In this document: positions 1-8,718 of the stretch, piece by piece
Layout: the number at the start of each line of letters is the position of its first letter
How positions within the stretch are numbered: the stretch's first letter is position 1
Source of the DNA: Thiobacillus thioparus DSM 505
GTDB lineage: Bacteria; Pseudomonadota; Gammaproteobacteria; Burkholderiales; Thiobacillaceae
DNA: 64,000 nt
Direction of reading: 5' to 3'
Assembly: GCF_000373385.1 (NCBI RefSeq)
Contig: NZ_KB891332.1
Coordinates: 109,206 to 173,205 of the forward strand
Made by a program: the position numbers and the translations under genes
The notes under the pieces: model-generated
Database searches by the model: none
Told to the model about the DNA's origin: nothing
What the model saw: the letters and a program-made list of their open reading frames with translations, nothing else

Positions 1-288
1 TGGCTGGGCTGGATCACCGACCTGACGGCGCCCGACCCCTTTTACATTCTGCCGATCATCATGGGCATCACCTCGATCCTGCAGGTCAAGCTGAATCCGC
101 AGCCGATGGATCCGATGCAGGCCAAGATCATGATGATCATGCCGGTGGCATTCACCGTGATGTTCGTGTTCTTCCCCGCCGGCCTCGTGCTGTACTGGAT
201 CGTCAACAACATCCTGTCCATCACGCAACAGTGGGTGATCAACAAACAGGTTCAGGACGGTGGCAAGCTTGCCTCCGGCAAAGCCTGA
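1..288 (+). CDS. yidC: Membrane protein insertase YidC, C-terminal end (5' truncated by the window)
   Basis: The reading frame is open from base 1 and ends with TGA at 286-288, so only the last 95 residues are present. They hold the end of the conserved YidC/Oxa1 insertase core: a hydrophobic segment containing FYILPIIMG, then a hydrophobic hairpin around [23 protein letters not shown] and a short basic tail. YidC inserts and folds inner-membrane proteins, alone or with SecYEG, and Fo subunits a and c are classical clients. The gene overlaps the start of mnmE, as in the common rpmH-rnpA-yidC-mnmE order next to dnaA. The product is certain, but the start lies outside the window. Confidence 0.95.
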   Translation, partial: WLGWITDLTAPDPFYILPIIMGITSILQVKLNPQPMDPMQAKIMMIMPVAFTVMFVFFPAGLVLYWIVNNILSITQQWVINKQVQDGGKLASGKA

Positions 289-1600
289 TCTGATTGCTGC
301 CATCGCCACTGCGCCCGGGCGCGGTGGGGTGGGCGTGGTACGCGTATCGGGGACGGACATCGCCCCGCTTGCACAAGCCATGCTTGGGCGCGTGCCCGCA
401 CCGCGCCATGCGACGTTCTGTCGCTTTCTCGATCGCGATGGCGAAGCCCTCGACGAGGGGATCGCCCTCCATTTTGTCGCCCCCCATTCGTTTACCGGCG
501 AGCACGTCCTGGAACTGCAAGGTCATGGTGGGCCTGTGGTGCTTAACCTGATCCTGCAACGTTGTCTGGAACTCGGTGCGCGGCTGGCCGAGCCGGGCGA
601 ATTCTCTCGTCGCGCCTTTCTGAATGGCAGGCTTGACCTGACCCAGGCCGAGGCGGTGGCCGATCTGATCGACGCGGCCTCCACCGAGGCGGCGCGCTCG
701 GCGGTGCGTTCACTGGCAGGGGCCTTCTCGGCGCGGATCGCGGAACTGGTCGAAGCGCTGACGCGCCTGCGCATGCTGGTCGAGGCTACGCTCGACTTTC
801 CCGAAGAGGAGATCGACTTTCTCAAACAGGCCGATGCCTTCGGGCGCCTCGATGCGATCGACGCCAGCCTGGCCGTGGTGCGGTCGCAGGCGAAGCAGGG
901 CGCGTTGCTGCGCGAGGGTTTGACCGTCGTGCTGATTGGCCAGCCGAACGTGGGCAAGTCGAGTTTGCTGAATCAACTGGCCGGATTCGAGGCCGCGATT
1001 GTCACCGAGATCGCCGGCACCACGCGCGATACCGTGCGTGAGGCAATCCAGATCGAGGGTGTGCCGTTGCACATCGTCGATACCGCCGGTCTGCGTGAAA
1101 CCGACGACACGGTGGAGAAACTCGGCATCGCCCGTACCTGGGAGGCGGCGGAAAGGGCCGACGTGGCGTTGCTGCTGGTGGATACGGCGCATGGCCTCAG
1201 CGAGCGCGAGGCGGCGATCCTGGCGCGCTTGCCGCCAGTCGTGCGGCTCACGATCCACAACAAGATCGATGTCACTGGCGAAGCGCCGCGCGTGGCGGGT
1301 GACGAGGTCTGGCTTTCCGCCCGGACCGGTGCCGGGATCGATCTCCTGCGCGGCAAGCTGCTGGCATCGGCGGGTTGGCAGGCGGCGGGCGAGGGCACAT
1401 TCATGGCGCGCGCGCGCCATCTGGATGCGCTGGGCCGTGCCGCCGGCCATCTTGCCGTTGCGCGCGAATCGGCCGGCCAACTGGAATTGTTCGCCGAGGA
1501 GCTGCGGCTGGCACAGGCCGCCTTGTCGGAAATCACCGGCGAGTTCACGGCTGACGACCTGTTGGGTGAGATTTTCAGCTCGTTCTGCATCGGAAAGTAA
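260..1600 (+). CDS. mnmE: tRNA uridine-5-carboxymethylaminomethyl(34) synthesis GTPase MnmE
   Basis: This 446-residue GTPase works with MnmG (12360-14258) to modify U34 of tRNAs to cmnm5U. Visible are the N-terminal formyl-folate-binding domain, G1 GQPNVGKSS at about 227-235, the AGTTRD switch at about 252-257, DTAG at 274-277, NKID near 334, and the C-terminal CIGK whose Cys is conserved in MnmE. The start is a GTG lying inside the end of yidC (29-base overlap). It is chosen because the conserved [14 protein letters not shown] block begins only nine residues later and no in-frame ATG gives a full-length protein. Length fits the family (about 450). Confidence 0.96.
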   Translation: MASLPPAKPDLIAAIATAPGRGGVGVVRVSGTDIAPLAQAMLGRVPAPRHATFCRFLDRDGEALDEGIALHFVAPHSFTGEHVLELQGHGGPVVLNLILQRCLELGARLAEPGEFSRRAFLNGRLDLTQAEAVADLIDAASTEAARSAVRSLAGAFSARIAELVEALTRLRMLVEATLDFPEEEIDFLKQADAFGRLDAIDASLAVVRSQAKQGALLREGLTVVLIGQPNVGKSSLLNQLAGFEAAIVTEIAGTTRDTVREAIQIEGVPLHIVDTAGLRETDDTVEKLGIARTWEAAERADVALLLVDTAHGLSEREAAILARLPPVVRLTIHNKIDVTGEAPRVAGDEVWLSARTGAGIDLLRGKLLASAGWQAAGEGTFMARARHLDALGRAAGHLAVARESAGQLELFAEELRLAQAALSEITGEFTADDLLGEIFSSFCIGK

Positions 1601-1732
1601 ACGACCTTACCTGCCTGCCAGTTCCACTTCGCAAGCGACACGCATTATTTGCCGGCCCCTGCGTGCCTTGGGGAACTCGGCTCGTGTTTACGCTATCCAT
1701 AAGCCTTTGCTGTTTTCTGCCCTCGACCAGGA

Positions 1733-2215
1733 ATGACCATGATTTCGCTCAAACCCTATTTGCGCGCCGCGCCTTTATTGATCGGCGCCGCCCTGATGCT
1801 GGTCGGATGTGGCCCCAAGGTCGATACGCATCCCGGCCAGCCGGTGACGAAGCGCCGCGCACTGTTGCAGGAAACCCTGCGTACGTTTGAGCCGATGGGG
1901 ATCATGGTGCGCGGCAAAACGCCTTATGTCGCAGCGAAATTCCTTACGCTCGCAGACAAGCTTCAGAGCCTGAGCACTCAGCCGTGGCCCTATTTTCCGC
2001 TAGGCAGCACCTACGCGCCGAGTCGTGCCAAACCCGCCGTGTGGCAGCAAGCCGCGCAATTCAAACAGGCGCAGGACACTTACATCAAGGCGGTGTCAGG
2101 CCTCGCTGCGATGGCCAAGACCAGCAATCTGGACGCGATCCGCCCAGCCTACACGCACGTGAGCGACAGCTGCGCCGCCTGTCATAAAACGTTTCGAGGG
2201 CCGTCGGTGTTATGA
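1733..2215 (+). CDS. Lipid-anchored class II cytochrome c (cytochrome c')
   Basis: This is a 160-residue protein. A hydrophobic leader ends in a lipobox (LMLVGC, Cys26), and one haem c site CAACHK sits at residues 147-152 near the C-terminus, where cytochrome c' carries it. The four-helix-bundle length also fits. Members of this family bind NO or CO at a pentacoordinate haem, or act as electron carriers. The lipobox suggests that this one is tethered to a membrane. It overlaps the downstream cytochrome b561 gene by four bases, so the pair is probably one electron-transfer unit. A second ATG six bases downstream (1739) is an equally possible start. The physiological role is inferred. Confidence 0.85.
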   Translation: MTMISLKPYLRAAPLLIGAALMLVGCGPKVDTHPGQPVTKRRALLQETLRTFEPMGIMVRGKTPYVAAKFLTLADKLQSLSTQPWPYFPLGSTYAPSRAKPAVWQQAAQFKQAQDTYIKAVSGLAAMAKTSNLDAIRPAYTHVSDSCAACHKTFRGPSVL

Positions 2216-2898
2216 CGCAGCGGTCTGCGCGGGTCAGGGTATGGGATGTGCCGGTAAGGCTGTTTCACTGGCTGCTGCTGGCCTTGTTCGGTTTCTCCTG
2301 GTGGAGTGGGGAACAGGGTAACCAATGGATGGAATACCATGGCTGGTCGGGCCTTGCCATCCTTACGCTGGTGCTGTTCCGTATTGGCTGGGGGCTTGTG
2401 GGCAGCGACACGGCGCGTTTTGCGCATTTCGTGCGGGGCCCGCGCGTCAGCTACGCGTATTTCCGCAGCGTACTGCAACGCCAGCCCAAGGCCTATCTGG
2501 GGCACAACCCGCTGGGCGGATGGATGATCGTGAGTCTGTTGCTGCTGTTGCTGGCGCAAGCGATTACCGGGCTGTTCGGCAACGATGACAGCGACTACGA
2601 AGCGCCACTCTCGCATTGGCTCGACCATAGCACCAGCAGCCTCATCACCACCCTGCATACCTACAATTTCGACCTGCTGCTGGGCTTGATCGGCCTGCAT
2701 GTTGCGGCTGTCCTGGCCCATCAGTTGTTGCGCCGCGACGACATGATCAAAGCGATGTTCACCGGCATGAAGGCGGGGATAGCGGGCACAACGGCCGGGC
2801 GTCTGGTGTCGACCTGGCGGGCATTCGTGCTGTTGGGTTTAACGGCGGCACTTGTTTACGCGCTGTTCTGGATGGGCGGCGGCGCTTCGAATCTATAA
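2212..2898 (+). CDS. Cytochrome b561 family membrane protein
   Basis: This 228-residue integral membrane protein has four main hydrophobic helices plus a fifth near the C-terminus. It starts VWDVPVRLFHWLL, the typical opening of bacterial di-haem b561/hydrogenase-type cytochrome b proteins, and has histidines in helix 1 (FHW), helix 2 (YHGWSG), the loop (LHTY) and the last core helix (GLHVAAVLAHQ) as haem ligands. Such proteins pass electrons between quinone and periplasmic c-type cytochromes. The ATG overlaps the stop of the cytochrome c' gene (ATGA), implying translational coupling and a functional pair. Confidence 0.9.
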   Translation: MTQRSARVRVWDVPVRLFHWLLLALFGFSWWSGEQGNQWMEYHGWSGLAILTLVLFRIGWGLVGSDTARFAHFVRGPRVSYAYFRSVLQRQPKAYLGHNPLGGWMIVSLLLLLLAQAITGLFGNDDSDYEAPLSHWLDHSTSSLITTLHTYNFDLLLGLIGLHVAAVLAHQLLRRDDMIKAMFTGMKAGIAGTTAGRLVSTWRAFVLLGLTAALVYALFWMGGGASNL

Positions 2899-2991
2899 GC
2901 CGCTTCACGGGCGGGACGGGCCACAGCGCTTTTACCCGGACGCGTCCGCGCTTATGCTTGCAGCGTGTAACTTTCTTCAGGACGGCCAGTC

Positions 2992-4758
2992 ATGCTGACG
3001 TGGCGCGGCATCGCCGACGAACTCAGGATCCACCGCACGCGCCTGCTGCAGGCCAATGTCATTGCCCTGCTGGCCGTGGCGGCCGCCGTGCCGGTGCCGC
3101 TGCTGCTGCCACTGATGGTGGACGAAGTGCTGCTGCACCATCCGGGTGTCTTCGTGGACAGGATCGGCGCGGTCTTCCCCGCGGCTTGGCACGGGCCGGT
3201 GCTGTTCATCGGCGTGACGCTGCTGCTGACAGTCGCGCTCAGGCTGATGTCGATACTGCTCAACGTATGGCAGGGCCGGACGTTTTCCCTGCTGGCCAAG
3301 GACGTGGTCTACCGCATCCGGGTGCGGATGCTCGCCCGGCTGTCGCGTATCGCGCTCTCGGAGTTCGAGACGGTGGGAGCGGGCCGGGTCACCTCGCATT
3401 TCGTCACGGACTTGAATGCCATCGACAGTTTCCTCGGTGCATCGGTTTCGGGCTTGGTGGTGTCGGTGCTGACCCTGATCGGGGTGGCGGCGGTGCTGTT
3501 CTGGATGCACTGGCAACTGGCACTGTTCATCCTGTTGCTGAATCCGGTGGTGATCCTGTTTTCCACCCGCCTCGGCAAACGGGTAAAGGATCTGAAGAGG
3601 CACGAAAACCGCGCTTTTGAGGTGTTCCAGGACGCCCTGTCCGAGACCCTCGACGCGCTGACCCAGATCCGGGCGATGAACCGCGAAAAGCATTATCTGA
3701 TGCGGGTGACAGACAAGGCGGCCGACATTCGTCGGCACGCGGCCGCGTTTGCCTGGAAGTCGGACGCGATGAGCCGGGTCTCGTTCTTCGTGTTCCTTGC
3801 CGGCTTCGACGCTTTCCGTGCCGGGGCGATGCTGATGGTGGTGTTTTCCAATCTCACCATCGGCGAGATGCTGGCGGTGTTCGGTTACCTGTGGTTCATG
3901 ATGACGCCGGTGCAGGAACTGGTGAACCTGCAATATGCCTGGTTCGCCGCCAATGCGGCACTGGGCCGCATCAATGCGCTGCTCGGCCTGCACAGCGAAC
4001 CGCAGCATTCCGCGCGGTGCGATCCGTTCGCCGACCGACCGACCGTCGGGATCGCGCTCGAGCACGTGAGCTTTGCCTATGCGGATGGCGAGACCGTGCT
4101 GGACGACGTCAGCCTCAGTGTGGCGGCGGGTGAAAAGGTGGCGCTGGTCGGGGCCTCCGGGGGCGGCAAGTCGACGCTGGTGCAGGCCTTGCTGGGGCTC
4201 TATCCGGTGAAATCCGGCCGGATCCTATATGGGGCGGCGCCGGTCACCGAGATCGGCTGGGAAGCCGTGCGCGAACATGTGGGCGTGGTACTGCAGCACC
4301 CGGTACTGTTCAACGACAGCGTGCGGGCCAATCTCACGCTCGGACGCAAAGCCGATGACGCCACGCTGTGGCAGGCGCTGGAGATCGCGCAGTTGAAGGA
4401 CATCATCGCTGCCCTGCCGCACGGGCTGGATACCATCGTCGGGAAACAGGGAGTGCGGTTGTCGGGCGGACAGCGGCAACGCCTGGCCATTGCACGCATG
4501 ATCGTCGCCAATCCGCAGATCGTGATCCTCGACGAGGCCACCTCCGCGCTCGACACCGACACCGAACGGCGGCTGCATCAGGCCCTCTCCGGGTTTCTGA
4601 CCGGTCGCACCACGCTCATCATCGCGCATCGTTTGAGCGCAGTGAAGCAGGCTGACCGCATCCTGGTGTTCGAGAACGGCCGTGTGGTGGAGGAGGGCGC
4701 GCACGCCGAGTTGATCGACCGGGGCGGGCTCTATCACAAGCTTTACCGCCACGCGTAA
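2992..4758 (+). CDS. ABC transporter, fused permease/ATPase (exporter type)
   Basis: This is a 588-residue half-transporter. The N-terminal ABC exporter transmembrane domain (residues about 15-310, six helices) precedes a nucleotide-binding domain. The ATPase shows Walker A GASGGGKST at about 386, the Q-loop, signature LSGGQRQRL, Walker B VILDEATSALD and the H-loop AHR. The organisation matches the MsbA/MDR and type I secretion exporter superfamily; no C39 peptidase domain is present. The substrate cannot be told from sequence. It sits alone between the cytochrome pair and rhlE, so context gives no clue. It probably works as a homodimer in the inner membrane. Confidence 0.88.
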   Translation: MLTWRGIADELRIHRTRLLQANVIALLAVAAAVPVPLLLPLMVDEVLLHHPGVFVDRIGAVFPAAWHGPVLFIGVTLLLTVALRLMSILLNVWQGRTFSLLAKDVVYRIRVRMLARLSRIALSEFETVGAGRVTSHFVTDLNAIDSFLGASVSGLVVSVLTLIGVAAVLFWMHWQLALFILLLNPVVILFSTRLGKRVKDLKRHENRAFEVFQDALSETLDALTQIRAMNREKHYLMRVTDKAADIRRHAAAFAWKSDAMSRVSFFVFLAGFDAFRAGAMLMVVFSNLTIGEMLAVFGYLWFMMTPVQELVNLQYAWFAANAALGRINALLGLHSEPQHSARCDPFADRPTVGIALEHVSFAYADGETVLDDVSLSVAAGEKVALVGASGGGKSTLVQALLGLYPVKSGRILYGAAPVTEIGWEAVREHVGVVLQHPVLFNDSVRANLTLGRKADDATLWQALEIAQLKDIIAALPHGLDTIVGKQGVRLSGGQRQRLAIARMIVANPQIVILDEATSALDTDTERRLHQALSGFLTGRTTLIIAHRLSAVKQADRILVFENGRVVEEGAHAELIDRGGLYHKLYRHA

Positions 4759-5073
4759 AAAAATGCTGGGGAAAATCAGCGTTCCCTGATAAACTCCGCC
4801 GAGTTGTGCATACAGCAGTGGGCAGGTCAGGCTTTTGCCGCCGTGCCTCGGGACTGTTCTCACAGCCCCATCGTCTTCGACCTCTCTTTTGTGCCGCCGG
4901 GTTTCTTCATCCGGCAGTGGCAAGTCTTGTGGTTGGCGCCGATGTGATCGACGCGACCCGTTGGGCGTTTTTCAAACGCTGCTTATTTCCGGTTCGTAAT
5001 TGTTGGCCTGTCTGGTTTCGAACCGGGCGCAGGCCGTGTTTGCGCATTGATGCGCACTGAAAAAGGTATTGCC
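4759..5073 (+). promoter_or_regulatory. Long non-coding leader region of rhlE with two hairpins next to the Shine-Dalgarno
   Basis: About 315 bases without a convincing gene. Near the 3' end lie a nested hairpin at 5005-5035 (outer GGCCTG/CAGGCC, inner GGTT-tcg-AACC) and a second hairpin at 5041-5056 (TGCGCA-ttga-TGCGCA). The second ends just before the AAAAGG ribosome-binding region at 5060-5066. Long structured leaders are known for cold-responsive RNA helicase genes in other bacteria; that this one is regulatory is inference. No promoter could be placed with confidence. Confidence 0.45.
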
Positions 5074-6756
5074 ATGAGCTTTTCCGAACTGGGGCTTGAT
5101 CCCCTCATCCTTAAATCCGTGCTGACCGCTGGCTACGAAACCGCCACGCCCGTTCAGATGCAGGCGATTCCCGCCGCGCTGACCGGCCGTGACCTGCTGG
5201 TGTCGTCGCACACCGGCAGCGGCAAGACGGCGGCGTTCCTGCTGCCGTCGATCCAGCGCATGCTGGCCGAGCCGACCGTCAAGAGCATGGGCCCGCGGGT
5301 CCTGGTGCTGACCCCGACGCGTGAACTCGCGCTGCAGGTCGAAAAAGCCGCCATGACCTATGGCAAGGACATGCGCCGCTTCCGCACCGCCTGCCTGGTC
5401 GGCGGCGCGCCGTATGGCCTGCAGTTGAAGCGTCTGAGCCAGCCGGTGGATGTCGTGGTGGCCACGCCGGGCCGCCTGATCGATCATCTCGAGCGCGGCA
5501 AGATCGACTTCTCGCGCCTGGAAGTGCTGGTGTTGGACGAAGCCGACCGCATGCTGGACATGGGTTTTGTCGACGACATCAAGGCGATCGCCGCGCGCTG
5601 CCCGGCCGAACGCCAGACGCTGCTGTTCTCGGCCACGCTTGACGGCGTGGTGGGCAACCTGGCGCGCGAACTGACCCGCGACGCGCAGCGCATCGAGATC
5701 GAGGCCGTGCCGCACAAGGAATCCAAGATCGAACAGCGTTTGCTGTTTGCCGACAACATGGACCACAAGAACCGCCTGCTCGACGCGCTGTTGCGTGACG
5801 TTGAGATGGTGCAGGCCATCGTGTTCGCCTCCACCAAGCGCAGCACCGAGGAAATCTCCGACCTGCTGGCCGACAGCGGTTTTGCCTCCGACGCACTGCA
5901 TGGCGACATGCAGCAGGGCCAGCGCAACCGCGCGCTGCAGCGCCTGCGCGAAGGCCGCACCAAGGTGCTGGTGGCGACCGACGTCGCCGCGCGTGGCATC
6001 GACGTGGCCAGCATCAGTCATGTCATCAACTTCGACTTGCCGCGCCAGGCCGAGGATTATGTCCACCGCATCGGCCGCACCGGCCGTGCCGGCCGTACCG
6101 GCATCGCGGTGAGCTTTGCCGGCATGCGCGAAGGCGGGCTGGTGAAGAACATCGAACGCTACACCGGCAACCGCATCGAGGTGCACACCTTGCCAGGGCT
6201 GGAGCCGACCCAGAAGCCGGCCTCCGGGCGCCCGTTGTCGGGTCGTCCGCGCAGCAACAACGGCCCGCGTAGCTTCGGCGACAAGCGGCCCGATGGGCAG
6301 AAGCGCAGCTTTGGCGAACGCAGCGAACCGCGTAGCTACGGCGACCGTCCGCCGCGTGGCGACAGCCGTGACAACCGCGACCGCGGTTACCGTGCCGACG
6401 CGCGTCCTGGTGGCGACCGTCCTGCCCGCAGCGATGCGCCGCGCGGCAACCGGTTTGAACAGGCTGCCGTGCGCGGCCCGTCCGACGTGCCCCGCATGAC
6501 CGGCGATCGCCCGCCGCGCCATGAAGGTTTCCGCGGTGCTGACGTGCCGCGCGAGCCGAACGGCGAAGTCAACGGCAATAGCGTCGAATATTGGGAGAAG
6601 CGCGAGCGCGAAGCCAAGGCCAAAGCAGCGGCCGCGGCGACCCGCAGCTACGGCAATCGTGCGCCCGGCGCGCGTGCAGGCGCAGCCCAACCACGTGGCA
6701 ACGACAATCGGGGCGGCACCAACCGCGTCGGCGTACGGGGCCGTTTCAAGGACTGA
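5074..6756 (+). CDS. rhlE: DEAD-box ATP-dependent RNA helicase RhlE
   Basis: This is a 560-residue helicase. The N-terminal Q motif (SFSELGLDP...TPVQMQAIP) precedes motif I SHTGSGKT at 45-52, then PTRELA, VLDEADRMLDMGF (DEAD), SAT, and the second RecA-like lobe with VATDVAARGID and HRIGRTGRAG. The last 170 residues are a low-complexity basic tail rich in Gly, Arg, Ser and Asp (RPPRGDSR-like repeats), typical of beta-proteobacterial RhlE and used for RNA binding. It unwinds RNA duplexes in ribosome assembly and mRNA turnover. The ATG at 5074 is preferred over TTG/ATG at 5047/5050 because it has the SD-like AAAAGG upstream and begins the conserved MSFSELGL. Confidence 0.94.
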   Translation: MSFSELGLDPLILKSVLTAGYETATPVQMQAIPAALTGRDLLVSSHTGSGKTAAFLLPSIQRMLAEPTVKSMGPRVLVLTPTRELALQVEKAAMTYGKDMRRFRTACLVGGAPYGLQLKRLSQPVDVVVATPGRLIDHLERGKIDFSRLEVLVLDEADRMLDMGFVDDIKAIAARCPAERQTLLFSATLDGVVGNLARELTRDAQRIEIEAVPHKESKIEQRLLFADNMDHKNRLLDALLRDVEMVQAIVFASTKRSTEEISDLLADSGFASDALHGDMQQGQRNRALQRLREGRTKVLVATDVAARGIDVASISHVINFDLPRQAEDYVHRIGRTGRAGRTGIAVSFAGMREGGLVKNIERYTGNRIEVHTLPGLEPTQKPASGRPLSGRPRSNNGPRSFGDKRPDGQKRSFGERSEPRSYGDRPPRGDSRDNRDRGYRADARPGGDRPARSDAPRGNRFEQAAVRGPSDVPRMTGDRPPRHEGFRGADVPREPNGEVNGNSVEYWEKREREAKAKAAAAATRSYGNRAPGARAGAAQPRGNDNRGGTNRVGVRGRFKD

Positions 6757-6778
6757 TTGCACGGACGTCCGGCCAGAG

Positions 6779-6804
6779 AAAGGGGGCATCTGCCCCCTTT
6801 TTTG
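6779..6804 (+). terminator. Rho-independent terminator after rhlE
   Basis: The stem AAAGGGGGC/GCCCCCTTT with loop ATCT is followed by a T run. An outer CCAGAGA/TCTCTGG pair flanks it. The A-rich left arm makes it usable in both directions, so it can also serve the convergent diguanylate cyclase gene. Confidence 0.9.
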
Positions 6805-6858
6805 TTGTCTCTGGCGTATCCGGGCCCCGCCGGGGCGCGGCCGACAGGGGCCAGTCCA

Positions 6859-7815
6859 TTACGACGTGGCGGGCTGTGCCAGATCTGTGAGACGGTTGAA
6901 GTGGCAGACCTGGTTCCGGCCATTGTGCTTGGCCGCGTAGAGTGCCTGGTCGGCCTTGTCGAGCAGTTCGGCCAGTATTCGGCGCGTTTCGTATTTCTGC
7001 GTTTGCGGGGTGAGCGTGGCAATGCCGACGCTGGTTGTGATGCGGGTTTTCATGTTTTCGATGGCCGCCACGGCCGCGCGCAGCCGTTCGGCCGCCATCA
7101 GGCTTTCTGCTTCGCTCAATCCGAGCGCGGCCACGACAAACTCCTCGCCGCCATGTCGCGCCACGATGTCGTTTTCCCGGGCTGCGGCCTTGAGGGTGGA
7201 TGCGACGGCCTGCAGGACGCGATCGCCTTCGGCATGGCCGAAACGGTCGTTGATCTGTTTGAAATGATCCAGATCGATCATCAGCAGGGTTGCGTTTTCC
7301 TGCCGGCGATGGGCGGTTTTGAGCATTTGCTCGGCGTATTCGTAAAACGCACGCCAGTTGTACAGGCCGGTCAGGCCGTCATGGTTGGCGAGCAGTTCCA
7401 GTTCCGCATGCAGCTGCCGGAGTTCGGTGGTTTGCCGCGCGAGCGCATCCTGGGCGGCCTTGCGCTCGGTGATATCGCGTACGACACAGAGGACCAGTTG
7501 GTCGCCATGAAGCAGCATCGGGCTCAACATGATGTCGACCGGAAACTCGCTGCCATCCTTGCGCAGGGCGAAAAGCTCGGCGGCTCCGCCCATCGATCGG
7601 CTGTGTGCTTGGGTGATATAGCGGGCGCGATGGTCGATATGGAGGGCGGAGAAGCGGGCCGGGATCAACATTTCGACAGGCTGGTTGATCAGCTCGCTTC
7701 GATCATAGCCGAACAGGGTCTCCGCCTGCGCGTTCGCCAGGATTACGCGCCCGCCCTGGTCGATGACGAACAGGGTGTCGGGCGTGTATTCAAAAATATG
7801 CTGGTAGATTTCCAT
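6859..7815 (-). CDS. PAS-domain diguanylate cyclase (GGDEF)
   Basis: This 318-residue soluble signalling enzyme has a PAS domain at residues about 1-120 (FEYTPDTLFVIDQGG, with the PAC-like FALRKDGSEFPVDI), a short coiled linker, and a GGDEF domain. The active-site loop is GGEEF, a functional variant, preceded by REND five residues upstream; this matches the RxxD inhibitory site for c-di-GMP feedback. It therefore probably makes c-di-GMP under product inhibition. The frame extends upstream to 7974, but those 53 residues are basic and low quality and the PAS domain starts at MEIYQHIF (7815), so the shorter start is chosen. The SD is weak. It converges on rhlE. Confidence 0.88.
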   Translation of the reverse strand: MEIYQHIFEYTPDTLFVIDQGGRVILANAQAETLFGYDRSELINQPVEMLIPARFSALHIDHRARYITQAHSRSMGGAAELFALRKDGSEFPVDIMLSPMLLHGDQLVLCVVRDITERKAAQDALARQTTELRQLHAELELLANHDGLTGLYNWRAFYEYAEQMLKTAHRRQENATLLMIDLDHFKQINDRFGHAEGDRVLQAVASTLKAAARENDIVARHGGEEFVVAALGLSEAESLMAAERLRAAVAAIENMKTRITTSVGIATLTPQTQKYETRRILAELLDKADQALYAAKHNGRNQVCHFNRLTDLAQPATS

Positions 7816-8067
7816 CGGAGAGATGAGAGGCAATATTCCGTCAGGCGCAGGGAAGGACTGGGCGGCTGCGATGCACGACCGGTCTCCGCGAGGGCTGGAG
7901 TTTTCGCCTTGGCGAGGCAATACTCGCCTGGAGGGGGATCGACGGGCTGCGGGTGTTTTGTGCCGGGACCGCAAGCGCCGGTGTTGCCTTTACACTGGCG
8001 CCCATCAGCATAGTGCTGCTTGCGATCCGTCGCATCATACGAAACTCCGAAAAGGGACTTCTACCCT

Positions 8068-8718
8068 ATGGGAAAGCAGACAACCGGTCAACCTATCGTC
8101 GCCCCTGCGGGCTGGCGCTGGGTTGGCGAACGTGGCCTGCGGATCGAGACAGGCACCATAACATTGGTACGCTACGCATCGTTACTTTCGATGAACTTGC
8201 CAGACGTTGAAGACATTATTCCTGCAGATGGCAGCTTGTTGTTGATATTGCGGCGAGCGGCGAGGGTGTCGCCGGAAGTGCGGGCGGCGTTGAGTGCGCC
8301 TCTGGACATTGCGCAGACGGCGGTGAAAGGGAAACGACATGAGATCGTCGTCGACTACGGCGGCGCGGCGGGGCCGGATCTGCCGGCATTGGCCAAGCGT
8401 GCGGGCATGAGTGCGGCAGCCTATATCGATTGCCACGCCGCGAGGGAGTATACGGTGGCGTTTTTGGGATTCCAGCCCGGATTCCCCTATCTGCAGGGGC
8501 TGCCACCCACGCTGCAGGCGGCGCGCCGGGCGTCGCCGCGGCAACAGGTCGCAGCGGGCAGCGTGGCGATCGGCGGACCCTATACCGGGATCTACCCGGC
8601 AGGCGGGCCGGGCGGCTGGCATGTCATCGGGCGGACCGACGCGGTGTTGTTCGACCCCGATCGCCCTGCACCGGCCTTGCTGATGCCGGGCGACCGGGTA
8701 CGTTTCGTTCCCACATGA
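8068..8718 (+). CDS. pxpB: 5-oxoprolinase subunit PxpB (KipI-type)
   Basis: This is a 216-residue protein of the KipI/PxpB family. Conserved elements include VEIVVDYGG-like strands (HEIVVDYGGAAGPDL), the FLGFQPGFPYLQGLP motif, the PRQQVAAGSVAIGG block and GGWHVIGRTD. With PxpC and PxpA it hydrolyses 5-oxoproline to glutamate using ATP. ATG 8068 has AAAAGGGA upstream; an in-frame extension to 8020 lacks conservation. The three subunits are encoded in the order B-C-A with four-base ATGA overlaps, so they are surely one operon. Confidence 0.93.
   Translation: MGKQTTGQPIVAPAGWRWVGERGLRIETGTITLVRYASLLSMNLPDVEDIIPADGSLLLILRRAARVSPEVRAALSAPLDIAQTAVKGKRHEIVVDYGGAAGPDLPALAKRAGMSAAAYIDCHAAREYTVAFLGFQPGFPYLQGLPPTLQAARRASPRQQVAAGSVAIGGPYTGIYPAGGPGGWHVIGRTDAVLFDPDRPAPALLMPGDRVRFVPT

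Noticed and set aside
5011..5026. tRNA fragment (GGTTTCGAACC resembles a T arm)
   Set aside because: No acceptor, D or anticodon arms surround it; it is the inner part of the leader hairpin.
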